Positions 1 through 5,569 of a DNA stretch of 17,191 bases are shown here, piece by piece. A program made the translations under genes and the position numbers. Position 1 is the stretch's first letter. Each line of letters opens with the position of its first letter. Source of the DNA: Tissierellia bacterium (GTDB taxonomy: Bacteria > Bacillota_A > Clostridia > Tissierellales > Peptoniphilaceae); the NCBI GenBank assembly GCA_012513395.1, contig JAAZCH010000252.1, positions 1 to 17,191 on the forward strand. Reading direction: 5' to 3'. The notes under the pieces are model-generated. The model was not told the DNA's origin and ran no database searches. It saw only the letters and a list, made by a program, of their open reading frames with translations.

Positions 1-708
1 CAAGTTATTATCGACAAATTGAAAAATAACTACGGAGTAGAAGTTAAAACCGTGCCATTTATTATTCCATATAGAGAAACTATAACCCAAACCGTAGAAG
101 TCCAAGGACGACACAAGAAACAATCAGGTGGAGCAGGACAATACGGAGACGTATGGGTAAGATTCGAACCATCCAACGAAGAATTCGTATTTGACGAAGA
201 AGTATTCGGCGGATCAGTTCCAAGAAACTATTTCCCAGCAGTAGAAAAGGGAATAGAAGAAGCAAAAGCCCAAGGACCACTAGCTGGATATCCAGTAGTG
301 AATTTCAAAGCAGTTTTATACGATGGATCCTACCACGACGTAGACTCCAACGAGATGTCATTTAAACTAGCTGCAGCATTGGCATTTAGAAACGGTATGG
401 AAAAAGCAGGCCCAGTTTTACTAGAGCCGATAATGAAAGTAGAAGTAGTAATTCCAGAAAACTACCTAGGAGATGTCATGGGAGACATCAACAAACGTAG
501 AGGAAGAATCTTAGGAATGGACCAACAATCCGACGGCTCACAACTTCTAATTGCAGAAGCACCACAAGCAGAAATGTTTGAATACGCAATAGACCTAAGA
601 GCTATGACCCAGGGAAGAGGAAACTTCTCCATGGAATTCGTAAGATACGAACAAGTACCATACGAAGTAGCAGAAAGCATAATAGCAGCAGCGAAAAAAG
701 AACAATAA
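1..708 (+). CDS. fusA: Elongation factor G-type GTPase, C-terminal part (5' truncated by window)
   Basis: The frame is open from base 1 (reading Q-V-I-I-D-K-L) to the TAA at 706-708, giving 235 codons, about the last third of an EF-G of roughly 690 residues. The GTPase and domain II are outside the window; what is present is domain IV and domain V. Visible family signatures are the QSGGAGQYGDV segment near the start of domain IV, the loop YDGSYHDVDSNEM, the PVLLEPIMKVEV segment that opens domain V, GDINKRRGRILGM, and TQGRGNFSMEF near the end. EF-G drives tRNA-mRNA translocation on the ribosome. The wording HKKQSGGAGQYGDV and RILGMDQQSDG, and the ending YEQVPYEVAESII, resemble the EF-G-like paralogue common in clostridia more than the str-operon EF-G. 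No rpsL/rpsG/tuf neighbours are visible on the downstream side. The EF-G family call is certain; the subfamily is an inference. Confidence 0.95.
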   Translation, partial: QVIIDKLKNNYGVEVKTVPFIIPYRETITQTVEVQGRHKKQSGGAGQYGDVWVRFEPSNEEFVFDEEVFGGSVPRNYFPAVEKGIEEAKAQGPLAGYPVVNFKAVLYDGSYHDVDSNEMSFKLAAALAFRNGMEKAGPVLLEPIMKVEVVIPENYLGDVMGDINKRRGRILGMDQQSDGSQLLIAEAPQAEMFEYAIDLRAMTQGRGNFSMEFVRYEQVPYEVAESIIAAAKKEQ

Positions 709-720
709 AATTAGAGAATA

Positions 721-898
721 GTTTACAGAGTACAGTGTACAGTTGCCTACGGCCATATATACAAGATGGAAACGCCATTGTAGGGTTCGAATTTATACGC
801 TCTTGATTATCTACGTGTTCAAAATGGATTATTCATCTAATGATATGAAAATGCGAGATGAAAAAGATACGAATCGCGACGTAAGCCGACTGGTTTAA
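721..898 (+). other. Intergenic element, candidate dispersed repeat with an open frame
   Basis: This sits between the EF-G stop and the first terminator. It opens with a short repeated, palindromic motif (GTACAGTGTAC at 730-740), contains an imperfect hairpin (TTCATCT at 832-838 pairing with AGATGAA at 856-862), and is visibly less AT-rich than its surroundings. One frame is open from 722 to the TAA at 896-898 (58 codons), ending in M-K-M-R-D-E-K-D-T-N-R-D-V-S-R-L-V, but none of its possible starts (GTG 815, ATG 824, ATG 845) has a ribosome binding site. I regard it as a non-coding or formerly coding repeat rather than a gene. No second copy is in the window, so the repeat status is an inference. 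Confidence 0.3.
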
Positions 899-913
899 TA
901 AAAATAATTTAAT

Positions 914-970
914 ACGCCTGATAATTCACGATGCCATTTAGGCGAAAGGATTTATCAGGTGTTTTGTTTT
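914..970 (+). terminator. Intrinsic terminator (copy 1 of a duplicated hairpin)
   Basis: The left arm at 914-924 (ACGCCTGATAA) pairs over 11 positions, with one G-U, with 952-962 (TTATCAGGTGT), followed by the T-rich tail TTTTGTTTT (962-970). A small inner GCC/GGC stem (933-935 with 941-943) may extend it. It is the first good terminator after the EF-G gene and lies directly in front of the ribosome binding site of the next small gene. It is nearly the same sequence as the hairpin at 2414-2464. Confidence 0.75.
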
Positions 971-981
971 GGGAGATGAAA

Positions 982-1206
982 ATGTTAATACTAATTTTCT
1001 TAATAATAAGTATATACTTTATTTTTTTGAATTTAGGAAGAAAAGAATATGATAACAAAGTTTCTGGGCTCAAAGGAAATGAAGCTTTGGCTGAACATAT
1101 TTTCAAATTATATAAACTAGCCTTGACCTTTACAGCAATTGTAGCTTGTGTTGTAATTTCACTTGTATGGCTAAAAGAACCGATTTGCCAGATATTTTAC
1201 TATTGA
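982..1206 (+). CDS. Small two-helix membrane protein A (tandem paralogue)
   Basis: This 74-residue product starts at ATG 982, chosen because GGGAG at 971-975 stands six bases ahead. The in-frame ATG at 976 is too close to that site, and a start at 931 would fall inside the terminator hairpin. It has an N-terminal hydrophobic helix (about residues 1-17), a charged linker containing LGRKEYDNK and NEALAEHIFKLYKL, a second hydrophobic helix (about 46-64), and a short tail ending ICQIFYY. No catalytic motif is visible and I do not recognise the family. It is related to the product of the next gene: both share G-R-x-x-Y in the linker, the segment IFKLY and the same two-helix plan. The stop and the next RBS lie within a few bases, so the two are surely co-transcribed. 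Confidence 0.65.
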   Translation: MLILIFLIISIYFIFLNLGRKEYDNKVSGLKGNEALAEHIFKLYKLALTFTAIVACVVISLVWLKEPICQIFYY

Positions 1207-1218
1207 GGTGATTTGATA

Positions 1219-1413
1219 ATGATATTGCCAATTTTATTTTTTCTTGCTTTTTTCCAAATTTTTATAGAGATAGGAAGAAGGTACTATGAAAAAGCTTTAG
1301 AATCAAAAGAAGAAGATGCTTTGTATAAACTGATTTTTAAATTATACCAACTTATAATCTATATTATAATGTTTATTTCAGCTGGAATTTTATTTTTGTT
1401 GTTGTTGTCTTAA
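1219..1413 (+). CDS. Small two-helix membrane protein B (tandem paralogue)
   Basis: This 64-residue product starts at ATG 1219, which has GAGGTG (1205-1210) eight bases upstream; the TTG at 1213 is too close to that site. The RBS overlaps the stop codon of the preceding gene, indicating tight coupling. Layout: hydrophobic helix (about 1-17), linker with IGRRYYEKALESKEEDAL followed by IFKLYQL, then a second very hydrophobic helix to the C-terminus (about 45-64). The linker aligns with that of gene A with a single-residue gap (G-R-x-x-Y ... A-L ... IFKLY-x-L), so the pair arose by duplication. Function is unknown. Size and topology would fit a small membrane regulator, a toxin or an immunity protein, but nothing in the sequence decides this. 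Confidence 0.65.
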   Translation: MILPILFFLAFFQIFIEIGRRYYEKALESKEEDALYKLIFKLYQLIIYIIMFISAGILFLLLLS

Positions 1414-1496
1414 AGAGTTATTATTTTAAAATATAGGATATAGGAGTTTTGTTTATTAAAATATAATTTATAAGATACTAAATAGGATGTGATTTT

Positions 1497-1781
1497 ATGG
1501 GAAAATGGCTGATTAGATTTTTTGGATATTATGCAATAAATTCCATAGTAACTATAGGACTAATATTCTTATACGGAACGATAGACCCATTTGCTGGTTA
1601 CTTTCTATTTTTTATGCCAGTATCAGTATGGTTTGCTACCATAATTATGTTAGGTATTAAATATAAATTTCCAGATATTAATAAATACCTATTCCATATA
1701 GTTCTATCACCAGCATTAAATATCTTAACCTTAATAGGAGTAATAGCAGCTTTGATTTTATTAGAAAATTTTAATATGTGA
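1497..1781 (+). CDS. Small three-helix membrane protein, unknown function
   Basis: This 94-residue hydrophobic protein begins M-G-K-W-L-I-R-F-F-G. Predicted membrane segments lie at about residues 10-27, 34-53 and 68-90, with a short polar stretch (KYKFPDINKY) between the second and third. The start has AGGATGTGAT upstream (about 1484-1493), an acceptable though imperfect ribosome binding site. I do not recognise a family. It lies in the same AT-rich cassette as the two mini-proteins, after an 83-base gap that contains a TATAAT (1462-1467) without a good -35, so it could have its own weak promoter. Confidence 0.6.
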   Translation: MGKWLIRFFGYYAINSIVTIGLIFLYGTIDPFAGYFLFFMPVSVWFATIIMLGIKYKFPDINKYLFHIVLSPALNILTLIGVIAALILLENFNM

Positions 1782-1887
1782 AGTATGAAATAAATGATAT
1801 TCCAAAAAATTATAAAGATGATAGTTTTTTATGTTAGAAAATGCTGTTGATTATATTCAATCAATCGATGCAATAATAGAAAAATGA
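1778..1887 (+). pseudogene. Frameshifted gene remnant, about 35 residues
   Basis: Two short frames join into one protein-like string if a frameshift is assumed at the T6 run at 1825-1830. The first reads Y-E-I-N-D-I-P-K-N-Y-K-D-D-S-F from 1784 and hits TAG shortly after the run. The second reads M-L-E-N-A-V-D-Y-I-Q-S-I-D-A-I-I-E-K from 1831 to the TGA at 1885-1887. The composition is protein-like and polar, but there is no ribosome binding site and no upstream gene body. It is best read as the surviving C-terminal end of a lost gene; the family is unknown. Confidence 0.35.
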
Positions 1888-1921
1888 AATAGTAGTTATT
1901 CAACTACATAGGAGTTTTGAA

Positions 1922-2356
1922 ATGAGGAAATTTAAAATAATGAAAGAGTTGTTTGAGAAAAAACGTTACGTTATAGATTTTCTACCTAAAAGAGTGCCAG
2001 CAGATAGTTCAGGACAATATTTTGATGTGGAATATCATTTGCTAAACAGCAATAAGCATGTTGATTATAAAAATAGATTTGTAAATGTGATTTTAAAGCT
2101 GATGTGTTATTATGACATTTCGATTTTGTGGGAAAAATGGATAGATAATCCAAGTCCAGAATTAATTGAAAATATTATAAACACAATTATGAAAAATCAT
2201 TCGGGCTCTCTTGAAATATTATTTATAGATGAAAATACACTAATGGTATTCGAATGGGATTGTCTATATTTGGCAGTGTTTAATCCAAATAAATCCATGA
2301 AAAAATTAATGAAAAACATCGCTATATCTGAGGGACTGTTTATGTGGAAATCGTGA
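1922..2356 (+). CDS. Orphan 144-residue cytoplasmic protein, unknown function
   Basis: The ATG at 1922 follows a good TAGGAG site a few bases upstream. The product has no signal peptide or membrane helix. The N-terminal half is basic and mixed (FEKKRYVIDFLPKRVPADSS), the middle has aromatic-rich segments (LMCYYDISILWEKWID), and the C-terminal half contains EILFIDENTLMVFEWDCLYLAVFNPN and ends SEGLFMWKS. The conserved-looking W, C and acidic residues are reminiscent of the small immunity proteins found beside contact-dependent or polymorphic toxins, but no toxin gene is adjacent and I cannot name a family. It is the last gene of the cassette and is followed by a strong terminator. The presence of a gene is well supported; its role is not. 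Confidence 0.6.
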   Translation: MRKFKIMKELFEKKRYVIDFLPKRVPADSSGQYFDVEYHLLNSNKHVDYKNRFVNVILKLMCYYDISILWEKWIDNPSPELIENIINTIMKNHSGSLEILFIDENTLMVFEWDCLYLAVFNPNKSMKKLMKNIAISEGLFMWKS

Positions 2357-2413
2357 TGCGAAGTCTATGATTTGGGGATATATTATGACGACCACTTTTT
2401 ATAAAAAATTAAT

Positions 2414-2464
2414 ACACCTGATAATTCAAGATGCCATATTGCGAATTATCAGGTGTTTTGTTTT
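2414..2464 (+). terminator. Strong intrinsic terminator, probably bidirectional (copy 2 of the duplicated hairpin)
   Basis: There is a perfect 14-bp stem, ACACCTGATAATTC (2414-2427) with GAATTATCAGGTGT (2443-2456), followed by TTTTGTTTT on the + strand. Read on the - strand the hairpin is followed by an AT-rich, T-containing stretch (ATTAATTTTTTAT), so it can also end the MATE transcript, whose stop codon touches it at 2463. It is nearly identical to 914-970. Confidence 0.85.
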
Positions 2465-3770
2465 ACAATTTTTTATCCAAAATTTTCTCTATCAATTTAT
2501 ACAATACCAATGTGGCGATTTCTGCTAGTGGAAATGATAGCCAGATTCCTGTCATGGCGAAGTGGTGAGAGAGGACAAAGGCAAATAGGAGAGAAAATAT
2601 TGTGCCTCTGGCTATGGAGAGGATGAATGAAAGGCGCGGATTGTTGATTGCGTTTTTGTATGCGATTAAAGAAATATTTATTCCGTGGGGTAAAAATCCT
2701 AAGAAGTACAAAATAATTCCAGGTTTAGCAAGGTCGTATAAAATTTTTAAATTTTGGGAATTGAATATGGAAATCAAGCTATCTATATTTAAAATAGAAC
2801 CGAAATAAACCGTTAAAGACAATATCGCTGCAAAAATTATTCCGTATTTGAAATACTTCCTTTCTCCAAAGGTATCTTTTCTTCCGTGGGCGCTACTGAT
2901 AAGCGGCTGCATTCCTTGTTGCAATCCGTTGAAAATTGACATTACTATGCCGCCGATGTTTGTTATAATTCCGTAAGCGGCAATTCCTATATTTCCTGAA
3001 ATTCCTAGAATTAAATAATTAAAAGAAAGTGTTACTAGACCTTGGGACATCTCGTAAATAAACGATGATGTGCCTAGTTTTATAACTTCCAAAAGTTTTT
3101 TAACTTTAAACGAAACCTTCTCGAATTTTAAAATTTTATCTTTTTTAAAAAAGTGTGCCAAAGAAATCAAAATAGAAACTATTGGCGACAGTCCTGTTGC
3201 AAGGGCGGCGCCGAAAACGCTTAATTTAAAACACTCCATAAAAATATAATCGAAGACTATATTGAAAAGGGAGCTAAATAACAGCGCAATCATGGCGAGG
3301 TTGGGATTATCGTCGTATCGAAGAAAAGTCATAATAGCAGTGCTAGGGATAAAAAATGTACTGAAGGCCAGAAGGGTTTTGATATAGGTATTAGTCATCG
3401 CCAAAGATTCCTCATTGGCACCTAAAGCCCAAGAGATATTTTTTGAAAATAAAATACCGATTATGCTGAGAATAATTCCAGACAAAACCGCATAAGAAAT
3501 GGATACGCTAAAATATTCATTGGCTTTTTTGTAATCCTTTTTGGCAGCTAGATATGAAAAATTAATTCCTCCCCCTGTTCCGAAGAGATAACCCAGTCCC
3601 AAAAGAATTCCGTACAAAGGAATAGCTATATTGAGGGCAGTGAGTCCAAGATGCCCTGCATAATATGCCATAAAATATGTATCTGCAAAAATGTATAGAG
3701 AAAGCCCAAGGGTTCCTATCATATTTGCAGAGATGTATTTTGCAAAATTAGATAAATAGTTCTTTTCCAT
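2463..3770 (-). CDS. MATE family efflux transporter
   Basis: This 435-residue protein is of normal length for the multidrug and toxin extrusion family. MATE proteins export cationic drugs, dyes or metabolites across the cytoplasmic membrane using Na+ or H+ gradients. It has about 12 hydrophobic segments in two similar halves. The first half carries the typical opening (SLYIFADTYFMAYYAGHLG, then a glycine-rich GLGYLFGTGGGINFSY), and the second half the matching NIGGIVMSIFNGLQQGMQPLIS segment. The start is fixed: an in-frame TGA lies five codons upstream and no start codon lies between. No Shine-Dalgarno sequence precedes the ATG (upstream bases read TTCTCC); instead an extended -10 element stands there (see separate entry), suggesting a leaderless transcript. 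The substrate cannot be told from sequence. Confidence 0.93.
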   Translation of the reverse strand: MEKNYLSNFAKYISANMIGTLGLSLYIFADTYFMAYYAGHLGLTALNIAIPLYGILLGLGYLFGTGGGINFSYLAAKKDYKKANEYFSVSISYAVLSGIILSIIGILFSKNISWALGANEESLAMTNTYIKTLLAFSTFFIPSTAIMTFLRYDDNPNLAMIALLFSSLFNIVFDYIFMECFKLSVFGAALATGLSPIVSILISLAHFFKKDKILKFEKVSFKVKKLLEVIKLGTSSFIYEMSQGLVTLSFNYLILGISGNIGIAAYGIITNIGGIVMSIFNGLQQGMQPLISSAHGRKDTFGERKYFKYGIIFAAILSLTVYFGSILNIDSLISIFNSQNLKILYDLAKPGIILYFLGFLPHGINISLIAYKNAINNPRLSFILSIARGTIFSLLFAFVLSHHFAMTGIWLSFPLAEIATLVLYKLIEKILDKKL

Positions 3771-3785
3771 GGAGAAATTGTATCA
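3771..3785 (-). promoter_or_regulatory. Extended -10 promoter giving a predicted leaderless MATE mRNA
   Basis: On the - strand, TG (3785-3784), A (3783) and TACAAT (3782-3777) form an extended -10 element, followed by six bases (TTCTCC) and then ATG. Transcription starting about seven bases after the -10 would begin on the A of the start codon. No -35 match is obvious. Confidence 0.5.
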
Positions 3786-3787
3786 CA

Positions 3788-3818
3788 AATAAATCCGAGA
3801 GCATACCTCGGATTTATT
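3788..3818. promoter_or_regulatory. Perfect 12-bp inverted repeat over the MATE -35 region (candidate operator)
   Basis: AATAAATCCGAG (3788-3799) and CTCGGATTTATT (3807-3818) are exact inverted repeats around a 7-base spacer (AGCATAC). Its centre (about 3803) lies exactly where the -35 box of the MATE promoter should be. It is not followed by a T tract on either strand, so a terminator is unlikely and a regulator-binding site is the better reading. A partial third copy of the half-site (CGGATTAATT) follows at 3819. Confidence 0.45.
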
Positions 3819-3871
3819 CGGATTAATTGTAGAGGGCATATTCCCATGCGCTTTGCGACGCCATCGATATA

Positions 3872-3912
3872 CAAAATAAATAAAAATGCCTGACGGATTC
3901 AATCCATCAGGC
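3872..3912 (-). terminator. Intrinsic terminator of the MFS-sppA-rdd operon
   Basis: The hairpin at 3888-3912 (GCCTGA / TCAGGC outer stem, one C-A mismatch, GGAT/ATCC inner stem) is followed on the - strand by ATTTTTATTTATTTT (3887 down to 3873). It lies about 30 bases after the rdd stop codon, in the right place to end that transcript. Confidence 0.75.
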
Positions 3913-3942
3913 AAAACTCTTTTAACGTGTGAAGGCTCTTGG

Positions 3943-4533
3943 CTATAAGTCGCATACAATGTGATGACTATCTCTGTTCTTTGACTTCCCAATATTGTAC
4001 GCATTTTCTTTGCTAAGACTTATTACCGAAGTATCTGCAAACAGATCCGACAGATTTTGTTTCTTTTCGGTAAAGGCAGTTAAAATATAAAGAATTGCTA
4101 AAATGCCATAAGTGTGAATAAATCTTCCTACGAACTCTCTCATAATCACCGTTGTAAGATCTAGTTTACTTCCATCTAGTTTTACTACCTTTAATGAAAA
4201 CATCATTTTTCCAAGAGATTGCCCATCTGTCAAATAAGTGGAAATAGTAAAGTAAGATAGAAATATTAATGTAGAAAGAATTCCGTAAATTTTTAAAGAA
4301 GGGTTAATTCCCGTAATAGCTAAAATAGAGTCCAACAATATCTTTACTATTAAGCCTGCAATTAAGGAGTCTACTAAGAATGAAAAAAATCTTATGAAAA
4401 ATCCTGCGTAAAAAACCCTTGGATAATATTCGTTTTCAATTTCTTCCACCGAATACACTCTTCTCTTGGGAGTGTATTCTCCTTTTTCTTCTGGTTCTTC
4501 TTCAGTTTTAATTTCGATAAACTCATTCATCAT
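3943..4533 (-). CDS. RDD-domain membrane protein, YteJ-like partner of SppA
   Basis: This 196-residue protein has an acidic, charged N-terminus (about 1-38) and then an RDD domain: FFIRFFSFLVDSLIAGLIV carries the characteristic Arg and Asp in helix 1, TDGQSLGKMMFSLKVV precedes the conserved arginine region, and REFVGRF is followed by the last helix and QNLSDLFADTSVI. A C-terminal tail of about 20 hydrophilic residues follows. The gene overlaps sppA by ATGA at 4530-4533. The GGAGG inside the sppA end is three bases from the first ATG and six from the second (4530), so the second Met is equally likely as the start. In Bacillus subtilis the gene after sppA is yteJ, also an RDD protein, reported to inhibit SppA and to take part in lantibiotic resistance. 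The same order here supports the same role; that is an inference from context. Confidence 0.85.
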   Translation of the reverse strand: MMNEFIEIKTEEEPEEKGEYTPKRRVYSVEEIENEYYPRVFYAGFFIRFFSFLVDSLIAGLIVKILLDSILAITGINPSLKIYGILSTLIFLSYFTISTYLTDGQSLGKMMFSLKVVKLDGSKLDLTTVIMREFVGRFIHTYGILAILYILTAFTEKKQNLSDLFADTSVISLSKENAYNIGKSKNRDSHHIVCDL

Positions 4534-5537
4534 TTACCTCCATAGAGATACATGGGAGCTGGCATATTTTTATAATTTTCCATGAGTTCTTTTAATTGAA
4601 ATAGATCTGAGCTTCCTTCTACTTTGGATTTTACTAGATTTAAGAAGTTGAAAAATTCTGGTCTCGTGTCCTTGTGATAGGAAAAAACTTCTGCCATTTC
4701 CAATCCATTTTCATTTTTTAAATCCTCTAAAGTTTTTTCTGTAAAGGCAATTTCATCTATTAAACCATTATTCAATGCTTGATTAGCTGTATATATTCTA
4801 CCATCAGCCAAGATTCTTACAGTTTCTTCTGGAATATTTCTGCCACCAGCGACGATGGAGACGAATCTATCATAGGTTTCGTTTATCAGCTCTTGCCAAA
4901 TAGCTTTTTCTTCTTCTGATGCATGTTCAAAAGGACTTCCCATAGCTTTCATATTTCCTGAAGTATAATTATTTACAATGACTCCGTATTTATCCAGGAG
5001 TCCAGTGATGTCGTAAGTCGTGCTGATGACTCCGATGGAACCTGTGATAGTTTCTTGGGTAGCGTAAATTTTCGTAGCATCTGCTGAGACATAATATCCT
5101 CCCGATGCAGCCATCCCCAACATCTGAACATAAACTGGAATATTTCTTTCGTCTTTAATTTTTAAAAACTTATCTCTAATCTCTGCAGATTCGTAGACTC
5201 CTCCACCAGGAGTATCTACTAAAAACAATATTCCTTGAATCGACTCATCTTCTAGAACTTTGTCCAATTGTTCCAACATAAATTCATGGTCGTAACCACC
5301 AGTTGCAGAACTTCCTCCTGAAGAAATAGTGCCGGATAGCTCCATAACTAAAATTCTAGATCCCGGATCTCCTGCTTCAATTACATTTTCCGTGATAGTT
5401 CCCATTCCCAAAGCGAGATCCTTTAAAGAACTCAGCTGGGATTTTGCATCCATTTCTGGTGTATATTTAGGAACTGCAAGGGAAATGACCAAAAGTACCA
5501 ACGCCACTCCCACTGCTAACCATCTTTTTTTATTCAT
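4530..5537 (-). CDS. sppA: Signal peptide peptidase SppA (serine-lysine protease)
   Basis: This 335-residue membrane-anchored protease cuts leftover signal peptides and other membrane peptides, using a Ser/Lys dyad at the outer face of the membrane. It has a single N-terminal helix (about 7-22) followed by the peptidase S49 domain. The TPGGGVYESAEI segment (about 109-120) forms the oxyanion region; the nucleophile is Ser145 in MAASGGYYVS; Lys197 in the NMKAMGSPF segment is the general base. The 52-residue spacing equals that of the B. subtilis enzyme (Ser147/Lys199). The short form without a second protease domain is the Gram-positive type. The start has AGGAGG five bases away. The gene follows the MFS gene by 32 bases and overlaps rdd, so all three are probably one transcript. 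Confidence 0.93.
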   Translation of the reverse strand: MNKKRWLAVGVALVLLVISLAVPKYTPEMDAKSQLSSLKDLALGMGTITENVIEAGDPGSRILVMELSGTISSGGSSATGGYDHEFMLEQLDKVLEDESIQGILFLVDTPGGGVYESAEIRDKFLKIKDERNIPVYVQMLGMAASGGYYVSADATKIYATQETITGSIGVISTTYDITGLLDKYGVIVNNYTSGNMKAMGSPFEHASEEEKAIWQELINETYDRFVSIVAGGRNIPEETVRILADGRIYTANQALNNGLIDEIAFTEKTLEDLKNENGLEMAEVFSYHKDTRPEFFNFLNLVKSKVEGSSDLFQLKELMENYKNMPAPMYLYGGK

Positions 5538-5569
5538 CTGTTCCTCCTAAGTTTTAAATCTCGAATATA

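Noticed and set aside
931..975. Longer start for mini-protein A at ATG 931
   Set aside because: It would translate through the terminator hairpin and lacks an RBS; the GGGAG at 971-975 points to ATG 982.
1439..1496. RBS-like TAGGAGTTTTG and TATAAT in the gap before the three-helix protein
   Set aside because: The frame after the RBS stops within a few codons and the TATAAT has no -35; not enough for a gene or firm promoter call.
3783..4004. Open frame of 73 codons on the - strand over the rdd end and terminator
   Set aside because: It overlaps the rdd coding end in another frame, runs through the terminator and inverted repeat, and has no ribosome binding site.
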